Shown here in pieces: positions 34,217 to 45,313 of a stretch of DNA of 50,866 nt. How positions within the stretch are numbered: position 1 is the stretch's first letter; each line of letters opens with the position of its first letter. The DNA is from an uncultured Roseovarius sp. (GTDB taxonomy: Bacteria; Pseudomonadota; Alphaproteobacteria; Rhodobacterales; Rhodobacteraceae): the NCBI RefSeq assembly GCF_913054395.1, contig NZ_CAJXIP010000008.1, forward strand, positions 1 to 50,866, written 5' to 3'. The position numbers were made by a program, and so were the translations under genes. A model generated the notes under the pieces. The model saw only the letters and a list, made by a program, of their open reading frames with translations. It did not search any database and was not told the DNA's origin.

Positions 34217-35890
34217 ATGGCAGATGCAGCCATTCACGGCCACGAGCACGAAGATCAGCGCGGGTTTTTTACCCGTTGGTTCATGTCCACGAACCACAAG
34301 GATATCGGTATCCTTTACCTGGTCGTTTCGGCAATCGTCGGCCTGATTTCGGTTCTTTTCACCGTCTACATGCGGATGGAACTCATGGAGCCGGGCGTTC
34401 AATACATGTGCCTTGAAGGCGCACGTTTCATCGCTCAGGCAACGGCGGATTGTACGCCAAACGGCCACCTCTGGAACGTCATGATCACCTATCATGGTGT
34501 TTTGATGATGTTCTTCGTTGTTATCCCCGCGCTTTTCGGCGGCTTCGGCAACTACTTCATGCCGCTGCAAATCGGCGCGCCGGACATGGCGTTCCCGCGG
34601 ATGAACAACCTGTCCTTCTGGCTTTATGTTGCAGGTACCTCGCTTGGTGTGGCCTCGCTTCTGGCGCCGGGCGGCAACGGTCAGCTTGGCTCGGGCGTGG
34701 GCTGGGTTCTTTACCCGCCGCTGTCGGTCAACGAGGGCGGCATGTCGATGGATCTGGCGATTTTTGCCGTGCACGTTTCGGGCGCAAGCTCGATCCTGGG
34801 CGCGATCAACATGATCACCACCTTCCTGAACATGCGTGCACCTGGCATGACCCTGTTCAAGGTTCCGCTGTTTGCATGGTCGATCTTCGTCACAGCCTGG
34901 CTGATCCTGCTGTCGCTGCCGGTTCTGGCGGGCGCCATCACCATGCTGCTGACCGACCGCAACTTTGGCACCACCTTCTTTGATCCTGCGGGGGGCGGCG
35001 ACCCGATCCTCTATCAGCACATCCTGTGGTTCTTTGGTCACCCCGAAGTGTATATCATCATCCTTCCGGGCTTTGGCATCATCAGCCACGTGATCGCCAC
35101 CTTCTCGCGCAAGCCGATCTTTGGCTACCTGCCGATGGTCTGGGCGCTGATCGCGATCGGTGTTCTCGGCTTCGTCGTCTGGGCGCACCACATGTACACC
35201 GTCGGCATGTCGCTGACCCAGCAGTCCTATTTCATGCTGGCCACGATGGTGATCGCGGTGCCAACCGGCGTGAAGGTGTTCAGCTGGATCGCCACCATGT
35301 GGGGCGGCTCGATCGAGTTCAAGACGCCGATGCTCTGGGCGTTCGGCTTCCTGTTCCTGTTCACCGTTGGCGGCGTGACCGGCATTGTCCTTAGCCAGGC
35401 GGCTGTGGACCGGGCCTATCACGACACCTATTACGTGATCGCGCACTTCCACTATGTAATGAGCCTTGGCGCCGTCTTCGCGATCTTTGCCGGCATCTAT
35501 TTCTACTTCGGCAAGATGACCGGGCGGATGATTCCGGAATGGGCCGGCAAGCTGCACTTCTGGGCAATGTTCATCGGTGCGAACCTCACTTTCTTCCCGC
35601 AGCACTTCCTTGGCCGCCAGGGCATGCCGCGCCGCTATATCGACTATCCCGAGGCCTTCGCCTTCTGGAACTACTGGTCGTCGGTCGGTGCGTTCATCTC
35701 CTTCGCCAGCTTCGTGTTCTTCTTTGGCCTCGTGATCTACACGCTGATGCGTGGCGCCAAGATCACCGAGAACAACTATTGGAACGAATACGCCGATACG
35801 CTGGAATGGACCCTGCCCTCGCCGCCGCCCGAACATACGTTCGAGCAGCTTCCCAAGCGCGAAGACTGGGACAAGGCCGCGGCCCACTAA
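34217..35890 (+). CDS. ctaD: aa3-type cytochrome c oxidase subunit I
   Basis: Catalytic subunit of the respiratory haem-copper oxidase in the inner membrane; reduces oxygen to water and pumps protons. The 557-residue protein has 12 predicted helices. Haem and copper ligands are visible: His93 (haem a), His275 (with Glu277 of the proton path and Tyr279 crosslinkable) in GHPEVY, His324-His325 in AHHMY (CuB), and His410 and His412 in AHFHY (haems). AGGAGG precedes the ATG. As is common in Rhodobacteraceae, it stands apart from the ctaC/ctaE genes, which are not in the window. A terminator follows. Confidence 0.98.
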   Translation: MADAAIHGHEHEDQRGFFTRWFMSTNHKDIGILYLVVSAIVGLISVLFTVYMRMELMEPGVQYMCLEGARFIAQATADCTPNGHLWNVMITYHGVLMMFFVVIPALFGGFGNYFMPLQIGAPDMAFPRMNNLSFWLYVAGTSLGVASLLAPGGNGQLGSGVGWVLYPPLSVNEGGMSMDLAIFAVHVSGASSILGAINMITTFLNMRAPGMTLFKVPLFAWSIFVTAWLILLSLPVLAGAITMLLTDRNFGTTFFDPAGGGDPILYQHILWFFGHPEVYIIILPGFGIISHVIATFSRKPIFGYLPMVWALIAIGVLGFVVWAHHMYTVGMSLTQQSYFMLATMVIAVPTGVKVFSWIATMWGGSIEFKTPMLWAFGFLFLFTVGGVTGIVLSQAAVDRAYHDTYYVIAHFHYVMSLGAVFAIFAGIYFYFGKMTGRMIPEWAGKLHFWAMFIGANLTFFPQHFLGRQGMPRRYIDYPEAFAFWNYWSSVGAFISFASFVFFFGLVIYTLMRGAKITENNYWNEYADTLEWTLPSPPPEHTFEQLPKREDWDKAAAH

Positions 35891-35915
35891 GCCCCGGCTG
35901 ACATAAAAACATAGG

Positions 35916-35943
35916 ACAGGCCCCGGAACACTCCGGGGCCTGT
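35916..35943 (+). terminator. Terminator after ctaD
   Basis: ACAGGCCCCGGA (35916-35927) pairs with TCCGGGGCCTGT (35932-35943) around the tetraloop ACAC: a 12-bp perfect stem, 25 bp after the ctaD stop. It lies between the convergent ctaD and DUF2182 genes and can work in both directions. Confidence 0.85.
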
Positions 35944-35982
35944 TGCATTTCAGGGCAGATAAGACCGACGCGCGGCCATGCG

Positions 35983-36807
35983 CTATAGCCCCGTCAGCGC
36001 GAAATACCCGCCAGCCCCCAAAAGCAACGCCCCCGTCCCCCGCGTCAGCCAACGGCTATGCGGCAAGGTCTTTTCCGCCAGCACATAGAACGCCAGCCCG
36101 ACAATCCACCACAGGTTCATGATACCGCCCACGAACAACAGCGCCATCAGCGCCCAACAACATCCCAGGCAATAGACCCCATGATACGCGCCCAATCTTA
36201 ACGCCCCTCCCCGCCCCGGCCGATTATGGGTCGTGAGAAATTTCGCCGGTGACTGGCAATGGCTCAGACAGGCATCCTTGAGGCCCGAGAACTGAAAGAG
36301 GCCGGCCATCAAAAGGATCCCCCCCGCGCTCAGGCGCGAGTTCAGCCGCATCAGCCCGTCATTCATCAATCCGATTTGCCCCAGGGCCCATTGCAGGCCC
36401 GTCGCCAGAAGGCTGAACGCCGCCCATACAAACAGATAGCCCAGCAGGAACCACAAGGTCAGGGCAGTTGCCTGCACCCGTTCCGTGCCAAGGCGTTTGA
36501 CGGCTGCATATAACAACAAGGCAGGCGCTGCGCTTGGCGTCATCATGGCAATCATCATCACCCACCACATGAAGAACACGAGCAGGCCATGCGACAGTGA
36601 CCATGCCATCCCCATCGGCATCGCCTTGCCTGCCCCTGCCCCCGGCGCCATCCGCGTCACGTCCAGTGCCGACATATCCATGCCGACCCCCATGACGGTA
36701 TATGCCCCGGCCAGGGCGACGATCACTGCCACGGCAACCAGGACAATGGATCGGTCCCGGCGCAAAAGCCGCTCAACCGGTCCCGGGGTCATGTCTTTTG
36801 GGCTCAT
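35983..36807 (-). CDS. DUF2182 integral membrane protein
   Basis: A 274-residue membrane protein with about seven helices. The DUF2182 hallmark is the Met/Trp-rich stretch MWWVMMIAMMTPSAAPALLLY (residues about 80-100), preceded by AWSLSHGLLVFF. A second signature is LKDACLSHCQSPAKFL and the YHGVYCLGCCWALMALLF segment, whose Cys, His and Met residues suggest metal binding. It starts 7 bp after the stop of the DUF1326 gene, and these two families often occur as a pair. Function is unknown; metal transport or insertion is a reasonable guess. Confidence 0.88.
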   Translation of the reverse strand: MSPKDMTPGPVERLLRRDRSIVLVAVAVIVALAGAYTVMGVGMDMSALDVTRMAPGAGAGKAMPMGMAWSLSHGLLVFFMWWVMMIAMMTPSAAPALLLYAAVKRLGTERVQATALTLWFLLGYLFVWAAFSLLATGLQWALGQIGLMNDGLMRLNSRLSAGGILLMAGLFQFSGLKDACLSHCQSPAKFLTTHNRPGRGGALRLGAYHGVYCLGCCWALMALLFVGGIMNLWWIVGLAFYVLAEKTLPHSRWLTRGTGALLLGAGGYFALTGL

Positions 36808-36814
36808 CGCCCGC

Positions 36815-37453
36815 TCACGCCCTGACGACGCCCTCGCCGGTCAGATGCAGACTGGCAAAATGCGCATGGGTGCCATTGTTCTTCGGCAGATCAATCGCGC
36901 CTCCCAGGGTTTTTGTCGCGCCGCTCGCCAGCTCTGCCGTGGCAAACTCAAAGCCATGCGGCAGGTTGATCGAAATCCTGTGCGGCTCGCCGGTCAGGAT
37001 ATGCGGAATCGGCTTGGCCGCCAGTTCGAATACACCGTCAACAGAGACCTGCGCCTTGCGCTCTTCGAGATCCATCTTACTCGAGATCGGCGCAGTCAGA
37101 GTGTCATGCTTGGTCGGGCACATTGCACTAAAGACAAACCACATCGTGGCCATCTCTTTCGTGTCCTGCCCGGTCATGATCTTTTCAAGCGCCAAGCGTT
37201 GCGCGTCATCGGCGCGCTCGTCGATGATCAACTGCATCTCGCCGTCGCCTTCGTGAATGGCGCCGGGCCATTTGTACACGGCCGCGGCCCGCAGGCCATC
37301 CAGGTTTGTGTTGCCATGGTGGCCTTTCTTGATGTCATAAACTACCGCTGCCTCGCAGCTGCCATCCGTGGGCAGTACCCCGAATTGGCAGGGGCATCCG
37401 AAATTGCAGTTACAATTGGCAACCTCTTGCCCCTGAATACTCCAGTCAGTCAT
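36815..37453 (-). CDS. DUF1326 protein
   Basis: A 212-residue soluble protein starting MTDWSIQGQEVANCNC at 37453, with GGGGGA before the ATG. The defining feature is the N-terminal cysteine cluster C14-x-C16-x3-C20-x-C22 (NCNCNFGCPCQFG), which looks like a metal or cluster site. The rest is predicted beta-rich, with MATMWFVFSAMCPTKHDTLTAPI and ISINLPHGFEFATAELASG as family-like segments. No signal peptide. Together with the DUF2182 gene it forms a two-gene operon of unknown function. Confidence 0.88.
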   Translation of the reverse strand: MTDWSIQGQEVANCNCNFGCPCQFGVLPTDGSCEAAVVYDIKKGHHGNTNLDGLRAAAVYKWPGAIHEGDGEMQLIIDERADDAQRLALEKIMTGQDTKEMATMWFVFSAMCPTKHDTLTAPISSKMDLEERKAQVSVDGVFELAAKPIPHILTGEPHRISINLPHGFEFATAELASGATKTLGGAIDLPKNNGTHAHFASLHLTGEGVVRA

Positions 37454-37795
37454 GGTTTCCCCCAAAATTGAAACAGTTAATGGACGGCCTGCCGTCGCGG
37501 CGGCCGTTTGGAACAAACGCCACTTGTCACCTGGATATTTAACAATGTTACTTTGAGACCGCTAAACTACCACATACGCCTTCAAAAATACACTAACTTT
37601 CAATGACTTAACCTAGGATAGAGGGTTCGCCGCCTGAAAACATCCCGTGGTTGCGATCGGACGCCCCTTGCGTCGGGCATCACAAAGCAAGGGGCCGAAT
37701 GTTGCAAATCAGGCCTTCTTTGCCGCTTTAGGCCATGCTACACCCCCACGGATGTGCAGGATGGGCCCTGCCGTACGCCTTAACCGGAGCGCCCT
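37454..37795. other. Divergent spacer between DUF1326 and folB genes
   Basis: No gene is supported. The part near the DUF1326 start is AT-rich and probably contains its promoter. GCCCCTTGC (37663-37671) and GCAAGGGGC (37687-37695) form a 9-bp stem with a 15-base loop, about 100 bp before folB. It may be a 5'-leader structure of the folB transcript or a terminator; no T-tract follows. Confidence 0.4.
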
Positions 37796-38725
37796 ATGAG
37801 CCATGAAATCCGCCTCGCCTTTGAACACCCGTCCGAGCGCGCGCATGCCACTGCGCCCGACGGCCCGCTTGACCGCATTTCGGTGCGCGATCATGTGGTC
37901 GAGGTCGAGATCGGCGCCTTTCAGGCCGAGCGCGGCACCACGCAACGAATCTCGTTCAGCGTCGTCGTCGAGGTCCGCCCCATAACGGACCCGGTTGATG
38001 ACGATGTCGACCGCATCCTGAGCTATGACAAGGTGACCGAGGCGATCGCCGCAGAGCTGGCTGCGGAACGGCTCAATCTTCTGGAAACCCTGGCCGAGCG
38101 GATCGCCGAACGCATCCTGTTTGAACCGCAGGCGGTCCGCACCTTCGTGCGCATCGAAAAGCTTGATCGTGGCCCCGGCGCGCTTGGCGTTGAAATCGTC
38201 CGCTCGGTCGATGACCTGGCAACCAAGCCGGCAAGCCCGCACGCGGACACCACACCGCACCCGCATGTGGTGTTCCTGAGCAATGCCGCCGTCCGCTCGC
38301 CCAATCTGGCGCGCTGGCTGGATCAGCTCGACGCGCGCGCCGAACCGGTGATCCTCTGCGTCGGGCGCGCTGACGAACGCGCGCCACAGACCGGCCACCG
38401 CATGACCCAGCGTCGGGTCGATCTTCTGGCGATGGAACAGAACGCCTGGGTGCTGGCCGGTCGCGATGATCGCTGTGTCGTGGTTGCCACCCGGACCGAA
38501 CTTGACTGGGCCATGAAGAACGGCCAGGTCAGCGTCTGGGCCCCCTCGAAAATCGTGCTGGATGCGGTCGACGGGCCCGGTGTCGGCACCGATGATCCGG
38601 TCGCCCTCGCGGCCTGGTTCGCGGGCCATGTCGAGGCCTCTGACCTGCTTGTCATCGGCGGGGCCGCGCCGAAGTCCTGCCCGGTGGTGGTTGGCCTTCA
38701 GGACATCGCACAGTCGGGACTCTGA
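37796..38725 (+). CDS. folB: Dihydroneopterin aldolase with C-terminal amino-acid-kinase-like domain
   Basis: Folate pathway enzyme converting dihydroneopterin to hydroxymethyl-dihydropterin. Residues about 28-135 are the FolB domain (ISVRDHVVEVEIGAFQAERGTTQRI, SYDKVTEAIAAELAAERLNLLETLAERIAERIL). At 309 residues the protein is 2.5 times the usual ~120. The extra C-terminal part (155-305) contains GHRMTQRRVDLLAMEQNAW, VWAPSKIVLD and TDDPVALAAWFAGHVEASDLLVIGG, which resemble the small amino-acid-kinase proteins of pterin and methanofuran pathways; the Gly-rich phosphate loop at its start is lost (VVFLSNAAVRSP). It is followed after two bases by folP. Confidence 0.9.
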   Translation: MSHEIRLAFEHPSERAHATAPDGPLDRISVRDHVVEVEIGAFQAERGTTQRISFSVVVEVRPITDPVDDDVDRILSYDKVTEAIAAELAAERLNLLETLAERIAERILFEPQAVRTFVRIEKLDRGPGALGVEIVRSVDDLATKPASPHADTTPHPHVVFLSNAAVRSPNLARWLDQLDARAEPVILCVGRADERAPQTGHRMTQRRVDLLAMEQNAWVLAGRDDRCVVVATRTELDWAMKNGQVSVWAPSKIVLDAVDGPGVGTDDPVALAAWFAGHVEASDLLVIGGAAPKSCPVVVGLQDIAQSGL

Positions 38726-38727
38726 GC

Positions 38728-39753
38728 ATGGCGACGCCCTATTTCCGACCTATCGCACGCACCGATCATGCCCGCCCTGCGGGCGCTCAGCGCCTTGCCG
38801 GTGGCTGGTGCTGGTTTGACACGGTAGAGGTATTGCACCGCGATGCGCCGTCTTACCTGATGCCCGCCGCAGACCTGCCCCAAGACGTGCTTGATCGCCT
38901 CTGTGCGCCGCGCGTACCGCTTGCCGGGATCGGCTTTGATACACCGCGCATCATGGGCATCCTCAACGTCACCCCCGACAGCTTTTCCGACGGCGGTCAG
39001 CATTTCGATCCCGCCGTCGCCATCGCCCATGCAAGCGCCATGGCCGATCAGGGCGCAGCGATGATTGATGTGGGCGGTGAATCCACCCGCCCCGGCGCAC
39101 CTGCCGTCGCGATCGAAGATGAAATCGCGCGCACCGCACCGGTGATTGCCGCGATCCGGGCACAGATCGCCACGCCTATCTCGATTGACACCCGCAAGGC
39201 CCCGGTCGCGCGCGCCGCCCATGCCGCAGGGGCCAATCTGATCAATGATGTGGCCGGGCTTACCTATGATTCCGACCTTGCACCCTATGCCGTGGAAAGC
39301 GGCCTGCCGGTTTGTATCATGCATGCCCAGGGCACGCCCGAAACCATGCAGCGTGACCCGCGCTATGACAACGTGATCCTTGATGTCTATGACTGGCTTG
39401 CCGCGCGGATCGACGCGCTTGAAAGCACCGGCATCGCCCGCGCGATGATCATGACCGATCCGGGCATCGGCTTTGGCAAGACGCAGGCGCATAACCTTGC
39501 CCTGCTGCAAAACCTGTCGCTGTTTCACGCGCTTGGCTGTCCGATCCTGCTTGGGGCGTCGCGCAAGCGCTTTATCGGCGACCTGAGCCAGACCCCGCTT
39601 GCCGCCGACCGCGTGCCCGGTTCTTTGGCGGTGGCGCTTTGCGGCGTGGCGCAGGGCGTGCAGATGCTGCGCGTGCATGACGTGGCCGAAACCCGTGCCG
39701 CGCTGAAACTCTGGCAGGCGGCGACCTATGGCGCCTCAGCCGCGCCCGAATAA
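38728..39753 (+). CDS. folP: Dihydropteroate synthase
   Basis: Joins hydroxymethyl-dihydropterin pyrophosphate with p-aminobenzoate to dihydropteroate, the sulfonamide target. The 341-residue protein has an N-terminal extension of about 70 residues and then the barrel with both family signatures: IMGILNVTPDSFSDGG and GAAMIDVGGESTRPG. Further motifs are PISIDTRKAPVA, LINDVAGL, MTDPGIGFGKT and LLGASRKRFIG. It starts two bases after folB and runs 18 bp into the convergent EamA gene. In Rhodobacteraceae glmM often follows, but here an opposite-strand EamA gene comes next. Confidence 0.96.
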   Translation: MATPYFRPIARTDHARPAGAQRLAGGWCWFDTVEVLHRDAPSYLMPAADLPQDVLDRLCAPRVPLAGIGFDTPRIMGILNVTPDSFSDGGQHFDPAVAIAHASAMADQGAAMIDVGGESTRPGAPAVAIEDEIARTAPVIAAIRAQIATPISIDTRKAPVARAAHAAGANLINDVAGLTYDSDLAPYAVESGLPVCIMHAQGTPETMQRDPRYDNVILDVYDWLAARIDALESTGIARAMIMTDPGIGFGKTQAHNLALLQNLSLFHALGCPILLGASRKRFIGDLSQTPLAADRVPGSLAVALCGVAQGVQMLRVHDVAETRAALKLWQAATYGASAAPE

Positions 39754-40647
39754 CCGCCGAAGCGCGCCGTATTGGCTAAGTGCGACCCCGCAGAGGATCA
39801 GTGACAGCGCCATCAAAAGGCTTGGCGGCAACGGCTCTGACAGTATCAGGGCGCCAAGGGCCACCGACCAGACCGGCACCTGGTAATTTACCAGTGACAT
39901 GAACACCGGCCCCGCCGAGCGGATCACCAGCACCCGCAAAAGGCTTGCCCCCGCCGTTGGCACCAAGCCCAGAAAGATCAGCACATAGAACGTCTTGCGA
40001 TCGGTCGCGGGCGGCGCGCCCTCGACCCAAAAGGCCGCGGCGATCACGATCACCGCCCCGATCAACAGGGTCACCGCATTCAATCCGATCGGATCGACCT
40101 TGGGCAGGCTGCGCATCTGAACCGAGCTTAGCGCATAGCACCCCGCCGCCCCAAGACAGGCCAGGCGGCCAAGCGGTTCCATCACGTTGCCGGTGGTTTC
40201 AAAGGCCTGCCCGCCGATCAGCAGCACGACGCCGACAAAGCCGATGACAAAGCCGATCACCTTGCGCAGGTTAAGGCGCTCGCCCGGCACCATGAAATGC
40301 GCCAGCGGCAAGACCATCAGAGCCACCGCCGCCATCGAGACCCCGGCAAAGCCAGACGTCACCGATTGAAGCCCCCAGCTGAGCAACATGAAGGGCACCG
40401 CGCTGCTCAGGGCGCCGATGACCAGAAGGTTGAAGATGTTAGCGTTTCCAAGCGGTTCCTCGAACAACTTAAAGTCACGCAGCCCCCAGATTGCCAGCAT
40501 CAACAGGGTTGCAAAGCCAATACGCGCCGCCGCAAGCCAGAACGGCGTGATCCCCTCAAGGGCCACCGACATTACCAGGAATGTTGCGCCCCAGACCAAC
40601 CCGAGGGCGCCCACCATGGCCCAGCTTTTTCCGGTTATCTCAGGCAT
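39736..40647 (-). CDS. EamA/DMT-family permease
   Basis: A 303-residue drug/metabolite-transporter-type protein with ten predicted helices arranged as two EamA repeats (about residues 8-140 and 155-295). Typical segments are LVWGATFLVMSVALEGITPFWLAAARIGFATLLML and SLVNYQVPVWSVALGALILSEPL. Substrates of this family cannot be told from sequence; metabolite or amino-acid export is common. ATG 40647 is chosen as the start of the first helix. Its 3' end overlaps folP by 18 bases. It lies downstream of the ilvC terminator. Confidence 0.9.
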   Translation of the reverse strand: MPEITGKSWAMVGALGLVWGATFLVMSVALEGITPFWLAAARIGFATLLMLAIWGLRDFKLFEEPLGNANIFNLLVIGALSSAVPFMLLSWGLQSVTSGFAGVSMAAVALMVLPLAHFMVPGERLNLRKVIGFVIGFVGVVLLIGGQAFETTGNVMEPLGRLACLGAAGCYALSSVQMRSLPKVDPIGLNAVTLLIGAVIVIAAAFWVEGAPPATDRKTFYVLIFLGLVPTAGASLLRVLVIRSAGPVFMSLVNYQVPVWSVALGALILSEPLPPSLLMALSLILCGVALSQYGALRRLFGRG

Positions 40648-40675
40648 TTGTGCGGCTTTCTTCAGGGGTGGAATG

Positions 40676-40702
40676 AAAAGACCCCGGCACTCTGCCGGGG
40701 TC
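40676..40702 (-). terminator. Rho-independent terminator of ilvC
   Basis: On the minus strand GACCCCGGCA-GAG-TGCCGGGGTC (40702-40680) is followed by TTTT. The 10-bp perfect stem lies about 60 bp after the ilvC stop and 30 bp before the EamA start. Confidence 0.88.
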
Positions 40703-40761
40703 AATCCGATTTACGTCACGACAGGTCGAACAAACCTAGGGTGGGTGAACCCCACGCCCGC

Positions 40762-42484
<1,723 letters not shown>

Positions 42485-42503
42485 GGCAACCACTCCAACA
42501 AAA

Positions 42504-42517
42504 GTACCGTACGGTAC
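42504..42517. promoter_or_regulatory. Palindromic operator between TetR and alcohol dehydrogenase genes
   Basis: GTACCGTACGGTAC is a perfect 14-bp palindrome. It is followed by GGT, so that ACGGT half-sites occur twice in tandem (ACCGTACGGTACGGT). It lies 20 bp before the TetR start and 234 bp before the dehydrogenase start, as expected for autoregulation. Confidence 0.7.
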
Positions 42518-42750
42518 GGTTCTTGATGCTGTTATGCTGAACCCGGTGTCCGCCGTCAAGCGGATTCTTGCGCCACGATCCCGAACGGGAGCAGCGCGAT
42601 GCGGCGGCATCCGCCGGCTGCGCACCCGAGTTCGCAATCTCGGAGGATCGTGCAAGAACCAAGTTGCATCGAACTACCACCCGGCAACTCTTCCGGTGCA
42701 TAAGCGTTGTCTCACCGCCCTTCCCAACCATCAAAGAACGGAGCTGTCCC

Positions 42751-43797
42751 ATGGCACTTGCACGAGGCTATGCCGCCACTGACGCGTCGAAACCGCTGGC
42801 ACCCTTTACCTTCGAACGGCGCGAGCCGAACGCCGACGACGTGGCGATCTCGATCCAGTATTGCGGCGTCTGCCATTCCGACATCCACACCGTCCGCAAC
42901 GAATGGAAGAACGCCGTCTATCCGATCGTCCCCGGCCACGAGATCGTCGGCGTCGTCACCGCCGTCGGTTCGGACGTCACCAAGTTCAAGGTGGGCGACA
43001 AGGTCGGTGTCGGCTGCTTCGTCGATAGCTGCGTCGGCTGCGCCAGCCGCGACCTCGACAACGAGCAGTACATGCCGGGTCTGGTGCAGACCTACAACAG
43101 CGTCGAAGCCGACGGGAAGACCGCCACGCAGGGCGGCTATTCCGACCACATCGTCGTCAAGGAAGGCTACGTCCTGTCGATCCCGGACAACCTGCCGCTC
43201 GACGCCACCGCGCCGCTGCTCTGCGCCGGCATCACGCTCTATTCGCCGCTTCGCCACTGGAACGCCGGCCCAGGCAAGAAGGTAGCGATCCTCGGCATGG
43301 GCGGCCTCGGCCACATGGGCGTCAAGATCGCTCATGCCATGGGCGCCGAGGTCACCGTCCTCAGCCATTCGCTCTCCAAGAAGGAAGATGGCCTGAAGCT
43401 CGGCGCCGATCACTACTATGCGACGAGCGATGCTGAAACCTTCACCAAGCTCGCCGGAAGCTTCGACCTGATCATCTGCACCGTCGGCGTTGCCATCGAT
43501 TGGAACGCCTATCTCGGTCTCCTGAAGGTCGATGGCTCCATGGTCATCGTCGGCGCGCCGGAAGATGCCATTCCCGTCCACGCCTTCTCGCTGATCCCCG
43601 GCCGCCGCAGCCTCTCCGGCTCGATGATCGGCTCCATCAAGGAAACCCAGGAAATGCTGGATTTCTGCGGCAAGCACGACATCGTCTCCGAGATCGAGAC
43701 GATCGGCATCCAGGAGATCAACGAAGCCTACGAACGCGTCCTTAAGAGCGACGTCCGCTACCGCTTCGTCATCGACATGGCCTCGCTGGCCGCCTGA
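42751..43797 (+). CDS. Zinc-type NAD(P)-dependent alcohol dehydrogenase (YahK/CAD-like)
   Basis: A 348-residue medium-chain dehydrogenase acting on aldehydes/alcohols. Catalytic zinc ligands are in [10 protein letters not shown] and GHEIVG; the Rossmann motif is [15 protein letters not shown], as in the YahK/cinnamyl-alcohol group that prefers NADPH. The structural zinc loop reads C-x2-C-x2-R-x7-M ([17 protein letters not shown]), so two of the four cysteines usual in this family are replaced. ATG 42751 has GGAG upstream; the longer frame extends into the operator region. It is divergent from the TetR gene, a probable repressor. Confidence 0.93.
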   Translation: MALARGYAATDASKPLAPFTFERREPNADDVAISIQYCGVCHSDIHTVRNEWKNAVYPIVPGHEIVGVVTAVGSDVTKFKVGDKVGVGCFVDSCVGCASRDLDNEQYMPGLVQTYNSVEADGKTATQGGYSDHIVVKEGYVLSIPDNLPLDATAPLLCAGITLYSPLRHWNAGPGKKVAILGMGGLGHMGVKIAHAMGAEVTVLSHSLSKKEDGLKLGADHYYATSDAETFTKLAGSFDLIICTVGVAIDWNAYLGLLKVDGSMVIVGAPEDAIPVHAFSLIPGRRSLSGSMIGSIKETQEMLDFCGKHDIVSEIETIGIQEINEAYERVLKSDVRYRFVIDMASLAA

Positions 43798-43854
43798 TCC
43801 GGCACCCCGGTGACACCTTCCAGAGGGCGGCAGCATCTGCCGCCCTCTTTCGAT

Positions 43855-44265
43855 TCAGGCGAGGCCCGCGTCGTCGAAGGAGCGCCTCGCCGCGCGAACC
43901 GCATCATGGTTCTCCGCCGCCCACGCCAGCACTTTGGACAGCGGCCCGAACAGCGAGCGTCCTAGCGGCGTCATCCGGTATTCGACGCTCGGCGGCTTGG
44001 TCGGAAACACCTCCCGCTCGATATAGCCGTCCCGCTGCAGGTCTCGCAGCGTCTGCGTCAGCATGCGCTGCGAGATGTCCGGCACGAGACGCCTGAGCTC
44101 ACCGAACCGGTGCGGCTTTTCGGCCAGCGCCTCCAGAAGCAGCGTCGACCATTTTCCGGAAATCCGGTTCATCACATCGCGCACGGGGCAGTTGCCCGCA
44201 TCCCAGGCGTTGCGATCGCAGTCGGCGGTCGCAGCCTTTACGGCTGAGCGGACGGCTTGGTCCAT
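43855..44265 (-). CDS. HxlR-family transcriptional regulator
   Basis: A 136-residue winged-helix regulator of the HxlR type: [62 protein letters not shown], followed by [17 protein letters not shown] 44265 is favoured over an upstream TTG at 44283. It is divergent from an NmrA-type reductase 131 bp away, the classic arrangement in which HxlR proteins repress a quinone or aldehyde-detoxifying gene. It converges with the alcohol dehydrogenase gene. Confidence 0.92.
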   Translation of the reverse strand: MDQAVRSAVKAATADCDRNAWDAGNCPVRDVMNRISGKWSTLLLEALAEKPHRFGELRRLVPDISQRMLTQTLRDLQRDGYIEREVFPTKPPSVEYRMTPLGRSLFGPLSKVLAWAAENHDAVRAARRSFDDAGLA

Positions 44266-44396
44266 GGCAGGTGGTTCCCTCAAGGTAACGATCTCCCCGA
44301 AAACTGCCTCCTTTACAGCCGAAGATCAATTCCCTTTATAGTGCTGGTCTATTTTTGAGACTGACATCGTCACCGACCCCTGAATGGAGCCCACGC

Positions 44397-45278
44397 ATGA
44401 CCCGTCTGTTCGTTACCGGCGCCAGCGGCCATCTTGGCCGAGCCACTCTCCGACACCTGCTGGAGACACAGAAGATCGCGCCGTCCGACATTGTCGCCGG
44501 CAGCCGGGATCCGTCAAAACTGACAGAATTCTCCGACCTCGGCGTCGAGACCCGCAAGGTCGATTTCGACGACAGGGAGGGTCTGGTAACGGCCTTCACC
44601 GGCATCGACCGCCTCCTTATCGTCTCGACGGACGAACTGGCGACGCCCGGAAAACGCCTCAAGCAGCATCGCAACGCAATCGAGGCTGCGGTTGCAGCCG
44701 GCGTCGACCACATCGTCTATACCTCCATGCCGAACCCCGACCGCTCGCTGGTCACCTTTGCTCCGGATCATCTCGGCACCGAGCAGGCCATCAAGGCGAG
44801 CGGCCTCCCCTACACGATCCTGCGCAACGCCTGGTATGCGGACAACCATCTGATGGCCATGCCGCACAACCTGCAGGCCGGCAGCTGGTACACGGCCATG
44901 GGCGACGGACGGGTGTCCAACATCTCCCGCGACGACTGCGCCCGCGCCGCCGCTGCAGCCCTCGCAAAGCCGCCTGTAGGCAATGCCACGCTCACTCTCA
45001 CCGGTCCAGAGAGTTTTACTGCCTCCGAGATTGCCGCGATTGTATCCGCCGTTGCCGGCAAGCCGCTGCAGGTCGTTCCGGTCTCCGACGAACAATTGGC
45101 AGAGGGGATGACGGCCGCCGGTCTGCCCGGCTTCGTGGTCACGATGCTGGTCTCGGCGGACGCCAACATCCATGCCGGCAATTTCGACCTTGTCACCAAC
45201 GACTTCCAGGCACTGACGGGTGCCACGCCGCAGTCCCTGAAGGCGTTCTTCGAAGACCATCGCGCCGCTTTGGCCTGA
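44397..45278 (+). CDS. NmrA-like NAD(P)-binding protein / quinone oxidoreductase type
   Basis: A 293-residue atypical short-chain dehydrogenase fold protein. The N-terminal dinucleotide motif is VTGASGHLGRATLRHLL, and the body follows the NmrA/QorB pattern (KVDFDDREGLVTAFTGIDRLLIVST, HIVYTSMPNPD, PYTILRNAWYADNH). QorB-type enzymes reduce quinones with NADPH; others are only redox sensors. ATG 44397 has GGAG upstream. It is probably controlled by the divergent HxlR regulator. Confidence 0.9.
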   Translation: MTRLFVTGASGHLGRATLRHLLETQKIAPSDIVAGSRDPSKLTEFSDLGVETRKVDFDDREGLVTAFTGIDRLLIVSTDELATPGKRLKQHRNAIEAAVAAGVDHIVYTSMPNPDRSLVTFAPDHLGTEQAIKASGLPYTILRNAWYADNHLMAMPHNLQAGSWYTAMGDGRVSNISRDDCARAAAAALAKPPVGNATLTLTGPESFTASEIAAIVSAVAGKPLQVVPVSDEQLAEGMTAAGLPGFVVTMLVSADANIHAGNFDLVTNDFQALTGATPQSLKAFFEDHRAALA

Positions 45279-45313
45279 CCCGGATGCGGGCGCCGCTCGT
45301 GGCGCCTGCATCC

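Noticed and set aside
34178..36052. A 624-codon open frame on the minus strand opposite ctaD.
   Set aside because: It is the antisense of a certain ctaD gene; its His/Asp/Arg-rich translation has no recognisable domain. High GC leaves such frames open by chance.
37663..37695. A folate-type riboswitch upstream of folB.
   Set aside because: Only a single 9-bp stem is seen; I could not match the conserved core of any known tetrahydrofolate riboswitch.
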